Below, in pieces: positions 14,369 through 23,043 of a DNA stretch of 29,779 nucleotides. The notes under the pieces were generated by a model that did no database searches, was not told where the DNA came from, and saw nothing but the letters and a program-made list of their open reading frames with translations. Within the stretch, counting starts at the first letter, position 1; each line of letters begins with the position of its first letter. The stretch covers positions 1 to 29,779 of the forward strand of contig JAZPZM010000037.1 in the NCBI GenBank assembly GCA_045544735.1. The letters run 5' to 3'. The position numbers were made by a program, and so were the translations under genes. This DNA comes from CAG-390 sp045544735 (lineage in GTDB: Bacteria; Bacillota; Clostridia; Oscillospirales; CAG-272).

Positions 14369-15124
14369 TTAATAATTATTATAAGCGTCGTCGTCGCCCG
14401 CCTTCGCCATTCTGCGAAGGAGCGCGACCTCATCGTCGCGGAGCTGTCGCCAGCTACCGGGGGCGATGCCGTTCACCGATACGCATCCTATCCTCGTGCG
14501 GCGCAGGCGGGTTACGGTCAGCCCTGCGATATCGCACATTTTGCGTATCTGGCGGTTTCTGCCCTCAAGCAGAACCATTTCAAGATGTCCGCCGTCGTCG
14601 TTTGCGTCCACTACCGCTACCTCAACGGGCATAATGGGCGAGCCGTCTATCTCAAGCGGTGAGCGCAAAAGCTCAAGCGCCTTTTGGTCGAGCTTGCCGC
14701 TTACGCTTACGCGGTAGAGCTTCGGAACGTGGTGGCGCGGGTGCATCAAAAGATTTGCAAACTCGCCGTCGTCCGTGAGCAAAAGCAAGCCCTCCGACGC
14801 CATATCGAGCCTGCCGATAGGGTAGAGTCGCTTGCCCGCATCGGCAACAAGCTCGGTTACCTGCTTGCGCCCCTTCTCGTCGCTCATAGTGCAAACGTAT
14901 CCGCGCGGCTTATTAAGCGCGATAACGGTCTTCGGCTCGCCGCGCTTAAGTACCACGCCGCGACCGTTCCAAACGACCTTATCCTTGCCCGGCTCAACCT
15001 TGTCGCCAAGCCTTGCCACGTTTCCGTTTACCTTAACGTGTCCCGCCTCGATCTCCTTTTCGGCGGCTCGGCGTGACAGCACGCCGCAATCGGTAAAATA
15101 TTTTTGAAGTCTTATTTTTTCCAT
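14369..15124 (-). CDS. 23S/16S rRNA pseudouridine synthase, RluB/RsuA family
   Basis: A 251-aa enzyme that isomerises uridine in ribosomal RNA. An N-terminal S4 RNA-binding domain (IRLQKYFTDCGVLSRRAAE, about 3-60) is followed by the catalytic domain with ALNKPRGYVCT and the motif GRLDMASEGLLLLTDDGEF, whose aspartate is the catalytic residue. The C-terminal EGRNRQIRKM is typical of RsuA/RluB/RluE. RluB is favoured in Firmicutes, where it sits near scpAB, but the exact target base cannot be read from sequence. I chose the ATG at 15124 (AAGGA upstream) over a longer frame. The stop of dacF lies 17 bases before it. Confidence 0.9.
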   Translation of the reverse strand: MEKIRLQKYFTDCGVLSRRAAEKEIEAGHVKVNGNVARLGDKVEPGKDKVVWNGRGVVLKRGEPKTVIALNKPRGYVCTMSDEKGRKQVTELVADAGKRLYPIGRLDMASEGLLLLTDDGEFANLLMHPRHHVPKLYRVSVSGKLDQKALELLRSPLEIDGSPIMPVEVAVVDANDDGGHLEMVLLEGRNRQIRKMCDIAGLTVTRLRRTRIGCVSVNGIAPGSWRQLRDDEVALLRRMAKAGDDDAYNNY

Positions 15125-15141
15125 ATCGTTTTCCTTATTTA

Positions 15142-16308
15142 TCAAGAAGCGAAAAAGTCCTTTACCCTTTGCCACAGACCGCCGCGCGGCTTTCTTGCGG
15201 CGGAGTATTCTGCCACTATGGCACTCTCGCCGATGGGTGAGCCGTCGCAGTAAAATACCACGCGCCCGACGTGATCCCCTGCGGCTACGGGGGCAATAAG
15301 CGTGCGCTCCATCTCTATTTTATGAGTTATCTCGCCGTGCTTTGAGCGCAGTACGGCAACGGGAGCGGATGCGCAAACGCACCGCAGCGTTTCCTGCTCG
15401 CCGCCCGCTATCGCTACGGATAGCTCGCCGTCAACGGTGAGGCGCACGGCGCAAAGCTGATCAAAGCCCGCGTCAAGCAAAGCCGTGTGGTCCTGCCAAT
15501 CGTCGGGATCGGCAAGCGTGGCGGCAATAAGGCGTACGCCCTCGCGCTCCGCCGCGGAAACGAGGCATCTGCCGCTTGCGCGCGTGTATCCCGTTTTACC
15601 GCCGAGTGAGCCTTCGTATGAGCGAAGCAAGCGGTTATGGTTTACTAAAAGTCTTGCGCCGTCAGGTCCGCCGACGGTAGTTTTGTAGGTCGCGCTTATT
15701 TTTGAAAACGCTTCGTTTTCAAGCGCCGCCGCCAATATCAGCGCAAGGTCGCCCGCGGTGGTGTAATGACCCTCGGCATCAAGCCCGTGGGGATTGACGA
15801 AATGCGTGTTTTCAAGCCCAAGAGCCGCCGCTTTCTCGTTCATCAGCGCGGCAAAAGCCTCCACGCTTCCGGCAACGGCAAGTGCCACAGCCGTCGCGGC
15901 ATCGTTTGCCGACTCAAGCATAACGCAGTACAAAAGCTCCTCAAGCGTGAATTCCTCTCCCTCGGTAAGATATACCGACGAGCCCTCGACTCCCACCGCC
16001 TCGGCGGGTATCGTCACTCTATGCGACAGCGGCAAAGCCTCGATAGCAACGAGCGTGGTCATCACCTTCGTCGTGCTTGCGGGGCTCATTTTTTCGTCAG
16101 CGTTGCGCGACCAAAGTATCCTTCGGCTTCCGTTGCTTGCGTCAAGCAATACGGCGGCGCTTGCAGAAACCGTGGGCGCGTCAAAGGGCAGGGAAGCGCA
16201 TTGGATTTCCATCTTTTCGGGTGTCGCACCAACTTGCTCGGCGCACGATGGAGCGAGTAAGAGAAGAATGATGAAGATCAGCGCAAAAATGCGGCGAAAA
16301 GCAGACAT
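15142..16308 (-). CDS. D-alanyl-D-alanine carboxypeptidase (DacF/PBP5-like)
   Basis: A 388-aa penicillin-binding serine peptidase (family S11) that trims the terminal D-Ala of peptidoglycan stem peptides outside the membrane. It has an N-terminal signal sequence (1-~22, ending in SCAE, possibly a lipobox variant). Active-site motifs are SPASTTK with nucleophile Ser78 and Lys81, SAN at 133-135 and KTG at 238-240 (GKTGYTRASGRCLV). A C-terminal beta domain follows, then a basic amphipathic tail (QRVKDFFAS) that may anchor to the membrane. DacF acts in spore cortex formation in Bacillus; sharing a cluster with gerW and scpAB is common in Clostridia. The RBS is GAGGT. Gap to gerW: 56 bases. Confidence 0.92.
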   Translation of the reverse strand: MSAFRRIFALIFIILLLLAPSCAEQVGATPEKMEIQCASLPFDAPTVSASAAVLLDASNGSRRILWSRNADEKMSPASTTKVMTTLVAIEALPLSHRVTIPAEAVGVEGSSVYLTEGEEFTLEELLYCVMLESANDAATAVALAVAGSVEAFAALMNEKAAALGLENTHFVNPHGLDAEGHYTTAGDLALILAAALENEAFSKISATYKTTVGGPDGARLLVNHNRLLRSYEGSLGGKTGYTRASGRCLVSAAEREGVRLIAATLADPDDWQDHTALLDAGFDQLCAVRLTVDGELSVAIAGGEQETLRCVCASAPVAVLRSKHGEITHKIEMERTLIAPVAAGDHVGRVVFYCDGSPIGESAIVAEYSAARKPRGGLWQRVKDFFAS

Positions 16309-16364
16309 AGCATACCTCGATATAATTTAAACTGATAAATTATATTGAGGCCGGGGCTTATCTA

Positions 16365-16796
16365 TTACTCGGCTTCTTCCTCGGAGTCAGAGCCCTTCTT
16401 TGCAAAGATCTCCTTGACCTTGGCGATTATAGCGGGGCTGCGCTCGATAACGTCGGCAACCTGCTCGATAGGTCCGGGGGCTTGCGTTGCGCCGACGTTT
16501 ATCATATTGACCGTTCCGTCGGGGCTGATGGTAAGGAAGCATACGGGGGTTATCGAAAGTCCCGTTCCGCCGCCTCCGCCGAAGTTTTGCAGGCGGGATT
16601 TTACCGCCTCCTCGTTCTTGCCCGCAAAATCAAGTCCGCCCGAGGCAAAGCCCATAGAAATTTTTGAGATGGGAATTATAGTTACTCCTTGGGGAGCGTT
16701 GATGGGCTCGCCAACCACGGTGTTTGCATCAACCATGGAGCGAATGCTTTCAAGTGAAGTGCTGATTATGTCCTGAAGCTTGTTTTCATGTGCCAT
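16365..16796 (-). CDS. gerW: GerW family sporulation protein (YtfJ)
   Basis: A 143-aa soluble protein of the GerW/YtfJ family, needed in Bacillus for normal spore germination, with an undefined biochemical role. Family marks are the N-terminal IISTSLESIRSMVDANTVVG, VTIIPISKISMGFASGGLDF, the poly-Gly loop FGGGGGTGLSITPV (around 72-85) and FLTISPDGTVNMINV. The acidic C-terminus is short and variable. Length is normal. The upstream neighbour is DUF2953, as in many Firmicutes. Confidence 0.93.
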   Translation of the reverse strand: MAHENKLQDIISTSLESIRSMVDANTVVGEPINAPQGVTIIPISKISMGFASGGLDFAGKNEEAVKSRLQNFGGGGGTGLSITPVCFLTISPDGTVNMINVGATQAPGPIEQVADVIERSPAIIAKVKEIFAKKGSDSEEEAE

Positions 16797-16835
16797 AACG
16801 GTAAAATCCTTTCATAATATAAATGTAAATGTTTT

Positions 16836-17510
16836 TTATTTCGTATGCCGCACGTATGCAAGGAGCGTGCGCAAAAGAACGTCAAATATCTGCCAGACTC
16901 GCAAGGAAAATCCGATCTCCACGTCCGCAGTTGTTTTTTCGGAAAGATAGTCGGCGTGGATGTCAACGTCGGCTTTAGTAGGCGAGCGCAGAGTTCCCGT
17001 CGAATCAAGCAGAGCCGCAATATACGCGACCGTCTGCGAGATCGCGCCGTAGAGAATGGCGGTACTTGCCGCATCACCCGTCGCAACGTAGACGTGAAGC
17101 CGCGCAACGCGCACGCGTAGGTGCTTTGAGAAACGCTTTACCGCGGTGCTTACGACGTCCTTTATCAGAGATATCGTCTCTCCAAGCGGACGCTTGGTCG
17201 ATTGTCCCTTGGCGCGCGCTTCCTTTTCGGCGGCTTTTGCCGCCTCTTTCTTGCGCTTTTTTTCGGAGGCTTTCGCATCCGCCTTGGCTTTATCGCGCTT
17301 TCGCTTTTCTAAAATTTTGGCGCGTTTTTTCGGTGAGTAATCCGAAATTTTTATTTTTTTCTTTTTTCTTGGAAGTATCCTTATTGGAATGCCCAAAACG
17401 CGAACGGTAATGCTCAGCGTGTCGCTATATTTTATAACTACCTCACCGCGTATCATCATAACGGCAAGAATAAATAAAATTATCCCACCGATGACGTAAA
17501 GAGCTAACAA
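16836..17510 (-). CDS. DUF2953 domain protein
   Basis: A 224-aa protein with an N-terminal membrane helix (LYVIGGIILFILAVMMI, ~4-20), a highly basic Lys/Ala-rich middle (about 48-107, probably coiled coil) and a conserved C-terminal region containing KHLRVRVARLHVYVATGD, the DUF2953 signature area. The function is unknown, but family members sit beside gerW/ytfJ and are linked with sporulation by context. It appears to start with TTG: GGGAGGTG lies seven bases before the TTG at 17508-17510, and no in-frame ATG is better placed. It follows scpB by 30 bases. Confidence 0.82.
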   Translation of the reverse strand: MLALYVIGGIILFILAVMMIRGEVVIKYSDTLSITVRVLGIPIRILPRKKKKIKISDYSPKKRAKILEKRKRDKAKADAKASEKKRKKEAAKAAEKEARAKGQSTKRPLGETISLIKDVVSTAVKRFSKHLRVRVARLHVYVATGDAASTAILYGAISQTVAYIAALLDSTGTLRSPTKADVDIHADYLSEKTTADVEIGFSLRVWQIFDVLLRTLLAYVRHTK

Positions 17511-17540
17511 GGGCGTTCACCTCCCTTAAAGATAATATGT

Positions 17541-18140
17541 TTATTCTTCCTCGCCGCCCTCTTGTTCCTCGGTGCTTTGCTCAGAGAGTGCGTCAACGGC
17601 AGCAAGCACGCTTTCCGCCTCGGGAAGCTGAGAAATGTCCTCAAGACCGAAAACGCGAAGGAATTTTTGCGTAGTGCCGAGCAGAGAGGGTCTGCCGGGC
17701 GCGTCAAGCTTTCCTACCGTCTCGATAAGCTCCTTATCCATAAGAGAGCCGACGGCATACGCCGAGTCAACGCCCCTGACCGTGTCGATAAATGAGCGAG
17801 TAACGGGCTGGTTGTACGCGATTATCGCAAGAACCTCAAGCGAGGATGCCGAAAGGTTTCCGCCGCGGCGGATACCCAGCGCCTCTCTTATATAGGGGGC
17901 GTAGTCCTCGCGCGTGCAGAGCTGGCAGGCATCGTCGAAGATAAGCATCATAATGCCGCGCGTGGTGTCGGAGTTATATGAGGATGCAAGATGCTCCGCC
18001 ATTCTTTTGGTGTCGCGCGGCGTGAGAGAAAGCACCTCGCCGAGCTTATCGTACTTTACGGGGTGACCTGCCGCAAAGAGTATTGCCTCAAGCGCGCCCT
18101 CAAGCTGTTTTATTTCCGTCAGTTTTTCTATCTGTTCCAT
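17541..18140 (-). CDS. scpB: Segregation and condensation protein ScpB
   Basis: A 199-aa winged-helix kleisin-associated subunit of the SMC-ScpAB complex, which compacts and segregates the chromosome. Two winged-helix domains are visible: the first has LEGALEAILFAAGHPVKYDKL and the second has SLEVLAIIAYNQPVTRSFID and GRPSLLGTTQKFLRVFGL, the family's strongest motif. The C-terminus is acidic (EEQEGGEEE). Two adjacent ATGs exist; the second (18140) is at a more normal distance from GAGGTG, while 18143 is an equal alternative. scpA lies immediately upstream with a 14-17 base gap. Confidence 0.93.
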   Translation of the reverse strand: MEQIEKLTEIKQLEGALEAILFAAGHPVKYDKLGEVLSLTPRDTKRMAEHLASSYNSDTTRGIMMLIFDDACQLCTREDYAPYIREALGIRRGGNLSASSLEVLAIIAYNQPVTRSFIDTVRGVDSAYAVGSLMDKELIETVGKLDAPGRPSLLGTTQKFLRVFGLEDISQLPEAESVLAAVDALSEQSTEEQEGGEEE

Positions 18141-18157
18141 CATTTCACCTCAATTTA

Positions 18158-18946
18158 TCAGGTATCGAAGCCGCTGCTGTCCAAATCGTCCACAAGGTTG
18201 CCCGAGTAGTCGGGATTTATCGCGAAGCGGGAGTCAAGACCGTGGAGATTTTCGAAGTCGTCCTCCTTTTCAACGAGGACGAGTCGGCGCATACGCACAA
18301 GCTCCAGCACGCCGATGAATATCGCAACGAGATCGGGACGGCTGTCGGCATCGTCAAGAAGCTCTCCGAGCGACGGACAAGCGTTTTCGACCTCAAAATG
18401 CTTCATTATTCCGAGTATCTTAAGATGCACGGGAATAATTGGGCGCGTAACTATGGGGCGCACCAATTTATCCGCCACGTCGTCAATGCTTCTGACGTAG
18501 GTAAGCATTCGGCGCATAGCTTCGTAAAGCGCCGCCGCTTTCTGATCGGCGACGTACGTCTTGTCGACGCTTATCTCGTCGGTGTCCTTCGCCATTCTTC
18601 CGCTGTACGTCTTATATCTCTCGCCGAGCGTAACTGCCGCCTTTTTAGCGGCGGCAAGCCTTGCAATAGCCTCGGCAAGCCTTGCACGCGGGTCCTCCTC
18701 CTCGGGCGTTTCGCGCGGCAGAAGCATCTTGCTCTTTATAAGCATCAGCTCACTTGCCATATTGAGAAATTCAACCGCAAGGTCCATATCCATCTCTTGC
18801 GCGGCGGCAATGTATTCAACGTACTGATCGCATATCAGGGAAATGGGAATGTCCTCGATCTGCACTTTGTTCTTGTGAATGAGGTTGAGTAGCAGATCAA
18901 GAGGTCCTTCAAATTTTTCAAGCTTATATGTGATAATATCGTCCAT
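18158..18946 (-). CDS. scpA: Segregation and condensation protein ScpA
   Basis: A 262-aa kleisin of the SMC complex, bridging the SMC head domains and binding ScpB. The N-terminal motif KLEKFEGPLDLLLNLIHKNK, followed by IEDIPISLICDQYVEYI and ELMLIKSKMLLPR, is the family signature. The C-terminal winged helix is present (VAIFIGVLELVRMRRLVLVE). The RBS is weak (AAAGGA). It is followed directly by scpB, the standard pair. Confidence 0.95.
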   Translation of the reverse strand: MDDIITYKLEKFEGPLDLLLNLIHKNKVQIEDIPISLICDQYVEYIAAAQEMDMDLAVEFLNMASELMLIKSKMLLPRETPEEEDPRARLAEAIARLAAAKKAAVTLGERYKTYSGRMAKDTDEISVDKTYVADQKAAALYEAMRRMLTYVRSIDDVADKLVRPIVTRPIIPVHLKILGIMKHFEVENACPSLGELLDDADSRPDLVAIFIGVLELVRMRRLVLVEKEDDFENLHGLDSRFAINPDYSGNLVDDLDSSGFDT

Positions 18947-18969
18947 ATATAGTAAAAATTCCTTTCACG

Positions 18970-19677
18970 TCAGCCGAAAAACGGTATCAGCTCGACAAGA
19001 AAATAAAGTCCGCGAAGAATGTGATCGCTGATCATCGAAAGCGGTGTGGTAAGTGCTCCCGTCCACAAAAGCACGAGGAGGGCAAGCATAATGTATCGCT
19101 CGTACTTCATAATTCCGAAGTACCACTTCGTCGGCAGAAAAACGTACGCAACGCGCGAGCCGTCAAAGGGCGGAATGGGAAGCAGATTGAATATGGCAAG
19201 CATCACGTTAAGACTTGCGCCCATTTGGAAAAAGAGCAAAAACAGCGAAACGAAATAGTAAAGTCGCTCCCTTGCAAATATCTGCTCGATGAATTGATAT
19301 GCAACGGCGTTTGATATCTCGAAAAGGAGAATGAAAACAAGTGCCAAAAGAAGATTGGATATAGGTCCTGCGGCAGCCGAAAGAGCCATGTCTCTGCGCG
19401 GATTTTTGAAATTGCGCGAGTTTATCGGTACGGGCTTAGCCCAGCCGTATCCGAAAAGGAGCATACACGCAAAGCCGATGGGGTCAAGGTGCTTTGCGGG
19501 ATTCAGCGTCAGCCTGCCGAGATTGTAAGCCGTTCTGTCGCCAAGCTTTTTGGCTACCCAGCCGTGAGCGCATTCGTGTACGGTAAGTGAGAAAAGAACG
19601 ATGGGAAGAACAAGGAGAAGAGAAATTATATAGTCCTTCAGTTCTCCTCGTCCGCCAAGCAAAAGGTATCTGAACAT
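18970..19677 (-). CDS. Site-2 protease family membrane metalloprotease (M50)
   Basis: A 235-aa integral membrane protease of the M50 site-2 type (YwhC-like). The zinc site is HECAH (His34, Glu35, His38) in the first long membrane segment. The second metal ligand is in NPAKHLDP (Asp65). The third region, NLLPIPPFDGSRV, carries the partner motif of the family. About five or six membrane segments can be seen. Small M50 proteins of this class in Firmicutes usually stand beside scpAB and have no known substrate. It is too short to hold a PDZ domain, unlike RseP. GGAGT precedes the ATG; the engB stop is nine bases upstream. Confidence 0.9.
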   Translation of the reverse strand: MFRYLLLGGRGELKDYIISLLLVLPIVLFSLTVHECAHGWVAKKLGDRTAYNLGRLTLNPAKHLDPIGFACMLLFGYGWAKPVPINSRNFKNPRRDMALSAAAGPISNLLLALVFILLFEISNAVAYQFIEQIFARERLYYFVSLFLLFFQMGASLNVMLAIFNLLPIPPFDGSRVAYVFLPTKWYFGIMKYERYIMLALLVLLWTGALTTPLSMISDHILRGLYFLVELIPFFG

Positions 19678-19686
19678 AATAACTCC

Positions 19687-20289
19687 TTAAATGCCCGTGG
19701 CGACAAGTATCTCGCGCCACAGCTCATCCTTGCCCTCTCCCGTTTTTGAGGAGAAGGGGATTATCTTTACGCCCTCCGGAATTTCGGGAGTGGCGCGAAG
19801 CGCTTCAAGTGCCTTTGCGCGATTGGTCTTGTTGGGTTTATCAGCCTTTGACGCGACGACGACGAAGGGAATCTCCATCTGCGTAAGATAGTTGAGCATC
19901 ATCTTATCGTCGGCGGTAGGGCCTACCTCAAGATCGACAAGCTGTACCGCCAGCTTTAAAAGGTCGAAGTTTGGGTTTTTCGTAAAATATCCGTCCGTTA
20001 TGGCGGACCATTGCTTTTTATCGGACGCGGCGCGGCGGGCAAAGCCGTAGCCGGGCAGGTCAACGAGCATAAGTTTTGAGTCTATATCGTAGAAATTGAC
20101 CGTTATGGTCTTTCCGGGCGACGAGCTGACACGCGCAAGCGAGCGTCTGCCAAGCAAAGCGTTAATGAGCGAGCTTTTTCCGACGTTTGAACGTCCCGAA
20201 AAAACCACCTGCGGCTGGGGCTTTGCGGGGAATTGGTCAACTCTGCCCGCGGATATGAAAAGGGAAGCCTTTTGAAGATTGAGAGCCAT
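19687..20289 (-). CDS. engB: Ribosome biogenesis GTPase EngB/YsxC
   Basis: A 200-aa TRAFAC GTPase needed for 50S subunit assembly. G1 is GRSNVGKSS (32-40). G2 falls in SSPGKTITVNFY. G3 is VDLPGYGFA. G4 is SKADK and G5 is FSSKTGEG. Length is standard. Its start is two bases after the lon stop, the common lon-engB arrangement, so it is co-transcribed with lon. Confidence 0.96.
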   Translation of the reverse strand: MALNLQKASLFISAGRVDQFPAKPQPQVVFSGRSNVGKSSLINALLGRRSLARVSSSPGKTITVNFYDIDSKLMLVDLPGYGFARRAASDKKQWSAITDGYFTKNPNFDLLKLAVQLVDLEVGPTADDKMMLNYLTQMEIPFVVVASKADKPNKTNRAKALEALRATPEIPEGVKIIPFSSKTGEGKDELWREILVATGI

Positions 20290-20291
20290 TT

Positions 20292-22733
20292 TTACCTCTT
20301 ATTATCCTTGCCGCGTATAACGGGAGCGTTTAGCGGCTTTTGCGGAATAAATATAGTTTCTGTTTTGTCGTTAGCATTGGCTTGTGTCGCTTCGCCGTTT
20401 TTGACGAGTGCAACGGCAAGAACGTCACGCGCGTGCTTGCAGGGAATGAAGGTGAGCTTTTCCTTGACCTCGGAGTCCACCTCGTCAAGATTTGAAATAT
20501 TCTCGTCGGGGATAAGCACCGTGGTAACTCCCGCGGCGTAAGCCGCCATGGTCTTTTCGCGCAGACCGCCGATGGCAAGCACGCGGCCCGTAAGAGTTAC
20601 CTCGCCCGTCATGGCAACGTCCTGACGTACGGGAATGCCCGAAAGCGCGCTGACGAGGGCACACGTCATAGTCACGCCCGCAGAAGGTCCGTCCTTGGGG
20701 ACAGCTCCTTCGGGAACGTGGATATGTATGTCACGAGTTTTGTAAAAATCCGTGGGGATACCGTATTCTGCGGCTATTGAGCGTACGAAGGTGAGTGCCG
20801 CGCGCGCGGACTCCTTCATAACGTCGCCGAGCGAGCCCGTAAGCTCAAGCTTGCCCGTGCCGTCAAGCACGGCAACCTCTACCTTTAACATATCGCCGCC
20901 CATTTCGGTATACGCAAGACCGTTTACAACGCCGACGAGGTCGCCGCCGCCGATCTTTTCAGGCAGAAGCTTTCTGCCGCCGAGGTAGGATTCAACGTCC
21001 GCCCTATCTATTTTTACGGTTTTTATCTTTCCGTCGCTTTCGATGATGCGGCGTGCTGCCTTGCGGCAAAGCTGCGCGACCGTTCTTTCGAGGTTACGCA
21101 CGCCCGCCTCGCGGGTGTAGCAGTCGATAAGCTCGTATATCGCCTCGTCACTTATCTTCACCGTGCGGCGCGACATGCCGTGACGCTTTAACTGCTTGGG
21201 AACGAGATGGCGCTTGGCTATCTCAAGCTTTTCGCGGCGCGTGTAGCTTGACAGCTCAATGACCTCCATTCTGTCGATAAGGGGGCGGGGGATAGTGTCA
21301 AGCGTGTTTGCCGTTGTTATGAAAAGGCAGTCGGAAAGGTCGAAGGGCAGCTCCACGAAATGATCGCGGAAGGTCTTGTTCTGCTCGGGGTCAAGCACCT
21401 CAAGCATAGCAGACGAGGGATCTCCGCGAGAATCCGAGGAGAGTTTATCTATCTCGTCAAGGAGTATGAGCGGGTTTTTGACCTTCGCCTGAATAAGCGC
21501 GTTTATTATCCTACCGGGCATCGACGCAACGTAGGTCTTTCGGTGTCCGCGTATGTCGGACTCGTCGCGCACGCCGCCGAGAGATACGCGCACGTATTTT
21601 CTGTTCATAGAGCGTGCGATGGACTCGGCAATGGAGGTCTTACCCGTACCGGGAGGGCCTACAAGGCATATTATCTGATTGCGAAGCGAGGGGTTAAGCT
21701 GCTTTACAGCCAAAAATTCAAGTATGCGCTCCTTGACCTTGAAAAGACCGTAGTGGTCGTCGTCAAGTATCTTTTTCGCCGCCGAAACGCTCACTCTGTC
21801 GCGCGTGCTTTCGTTCCACGGAATTTCAAGCACCGTTTCTATATAAGTACGCAAAACGGTCGCCTCGGCAGAGCCGAAGGGCGTTTTGGAAAGACGGTCG
21901 TTTTCCTTTAAAAGCTTTTCCTCGATCTCAGGGGGGAGCTTTGCTTCCCTTATTTTAGAGGTGAAATCATCGGGGTCGTCGTCCTCTCCGAGTTCATCCT
22001 CTATGACCTTGAGTTGCTCGCGAAGGAAATACTCGCGCTGATTTCTCGCGATATTTCCGCGCGTGCGCTGTTGGATCTCCTGCTCGCATTCAAGCAGGAT
22101 GCACTCGCTGTTTATAAGCTTTATAAGAAGCATCGCGCGCTGATAAGGGTCGAATTCCTCAAGCACCGCCTGCTTGTCGGTGGTGCGCACGAGAACTGCT
22201 GAGGCAACGAAATCGGAAAGCAGGGAGATATCGTCAATGCTCTTAACGGCAAGTCGGATAGCACCCGTGACGCTCTGCAAATACTCGGTCATTCTGTCAA
22301 GGGAGGCACGTATCTCGCGAGCGTACGCCTCGCCGTGAATTCCGCCGCCGTCGGGAAGCTCTATGGTCTTTGCCATAACCGACGCGGTTATAAGGTCACC
22401 CGTCTTGTAGTATTCCTTGACGGTCGCTCTTTGGCGGCATTCGCAAATAAATCTTACGGACGGGTCCTTATCACTTCCGTTTTTCGTGCTTTGGCGTATT
22501 CTTGCCACAGTTCCGACGGAGTAAAGCTCGTCGGGGGCAGGGGAGTCCTCGGATGGCGTTTTGGTGCAAACGAGCAGAACGAGCATTCCCGACGCCTCTG
22601 CGGACTCAAGCGCCGCGACGGCGGCAGAGTCCTCGGACTCGAAATCTATCGGTATGTTCGGAAAGGCGACTGCGTCGTGCAAGGGCACGACGGGAAGCGT
22701 CAGCTTTTCTGCTTTTTCTACGTATTGGGGCAT
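20292..22733 (-). CDS. lon: ATP-dependent protease La (Lon)
   Basis: An 813-aa cytoplasmic AAA+ serine protease that degrades misfolded and regulatory proteins. The N-terminal substrate-binding LON domain covers about 10-210, followed by a coiled-coil region. The AAA+ module has Walker A GPPGTGKT (359-366), Walker B LILLDEID (422-429) and a sensor region around TTANTLD. The protease domain has the catalytic dyad Ser684 in DGPSAG and Lys727 in LREKTMAA. Length is normal. The C-terminus has a polar tail (KPLNAPVIRGKDNKR). It heads the minus-strand cluster that continues through engB and scpAB. GAAAGGA precedes the ATG. Two TATAAT-like boxes lie at 22780-22785 and 22788-22793. Confidence 0.97.
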   Translation of the reverse strand: MPQYVEKAEKLTLPVVPLHDAVAFPNIPIDFESEDSAAVAALESAEASGMLVLLVCTKTPSEDSPAPDELYSVGTVARIRQSTKNGSDKDPSVRFICECRQRATVKEYYKTGDLITASVMAKTIELPDGGGIHGEAYAREIRASLDRMTEYLQSVTGAIRLAVKSIDDISLLSDFVASAVLVRTTDKQAVLEEFDPYQRAMLLIKLINSECILLECEQEIQQRTRGNIARNQREYFLREQLKVIEDELGEDDDPDDFTSKIREAKLPPEIEEKLLKENDRLSKTPFGSAEATVLRTYIETVLEIPWNESTRDRVSVSAAKKILDDDHYGLFKVKERILEFLAVKQLNPSLRNQIICLVGPPGTGKTSIAESIARSMNRKYVRVSLGGVRDESDIRGHRKTYVASMPGRIINALIQAKVKNPLILLDEIDKLSSDSRGDPSSAMLEVLDPEQNKTFRDHFVELPFDLSDCLFITTANTLDTIPRPLIDRMEVIELSSYTRREKLEIAKRHLVPKQLKRHGMSRRTVKISDEAIYELIDCYTREAGVRNLERTVAQLCRKAARRIIESDGKIKTVKIDRADVESYLGGRKLLPEKIGGGDLVGVVNGLAYTEMGGDMLKVEVAVLDGTGKLELTGSLGDVMKESARAALTFVRSIAAEYGIPTDFYKTRDIHIHVPEGAVPKDGPSAGVTMTCALVSALSGIPVRQDVAMTGEVTLTGRVLAIGGLREKTMAAYAAGVTTVLIPDENISNLDEVDSEVKEKLTFIPCKHARDVLAVALVKNGEATQANANDKTETIFIPQKPLNAPVIRGKDNKR

Positions 22734-22779
22734 ATCTATTTCCTTTCAAATTATATACTTTCGCGGGGCATAATACCCG

Positions 22780-22809
22780 ATTATAATATTATAGCACATT
22801 TTTTAGCAA
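22780..22809 (-). promoter_or_regulatory. Probable lon promoter
   Basis: On the minus strand TTGCTA (around 22804-22809) stands 18 bases from TATAAT (22780-22785), and another TATAAT lies at 22788-22793. A short CGGG/CCCG inverted repeat follows within the leader. No CIRCE or CtsR-type operator was recognised. Confidence 0.5.
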
Positions 22810-22849
22810 ATTTCTATAATTTTATTAAATAATATATAAACTTTTTTAA

Positions 22850-22882
22850 AAAAGCAAAAAAATAAGCGGGAAAGTCTCCCGC
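22850..22882 (-). terminator. Intrinsic terminator of the candidate small RNA
   Basis: GCGGGA (22866-22871) and TCCCGC (22877-22882) form a 6-bp stem with a 5-nt loop. On the minus strand a run of mostly T follows immediately (22850-22865). A strong classical terminator. Confidence 0.75.
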
Positions 22883-23008
22883 GAAAAATAAAAAAGCAAC
22901 AACGGCGACCTATCCTTGCGCGTTTTGATATCATAAGATTGATAGTCCGCAAAAAAAGGTGACCGTTGTGCATTCGAGGCCGATGGCGGATTATTATCCG
23001 CTTCTCGT
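22855..23008 (-). ncRNA. Candidate structured small RNA upstream of lon
   Basis: A minus-strand unit with its own promoter (23015-23043), no credible reading frame, and a clear intrinsic terminator (22866-22882, GCGGGA/TCCCGC followed by TTATTTTTTT). The predicted 5' part has a perfect hairpin GCGGAT/ATCCGC (22986-23001). A long imperfect stem joins 22957-22971 with 22896-22911 (GCACAACGG with CCGTTGTTGC). Its large loop holds another small hairpin, TATCA/TGATA. The total is about 150 nt. I compared it mentally with 6S, SRP RNA, tmRNA, RNase P and T-box leaders and saw none of their signatures; the 5' and 3' ends do not pair as in 6S RNA. It could also be a leader with attenuator for lon, but lon seems to have its own promoter after the terminator. 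Class unknown. Confidence 0.55.
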
Positions 23009-23014
23009 GAGGTC

Positions 23015-23043
23015 ATTATACATCATTTTTCGCCGTTTGTAAA
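23015..23043 (-). promoter_or_regulatory. Sigma-A-type promoter of the candidate small RNA
   Basis: TTTACA (23038-23043) and TATAAT (23015-23020) on the minus strand, spaced 17 bases. No start codon with RBS follows, supporting a non-coding product. Confidence 0.68.

Noticed and set aside
22896..22971. Possible 6S RNA or SRP RNA
   Set aside because: The conserved SRP loop sequence is absent, and the 5' and 3' ends do not pair around a central bubble as in 6S RNA; left as an unclassified candidate.
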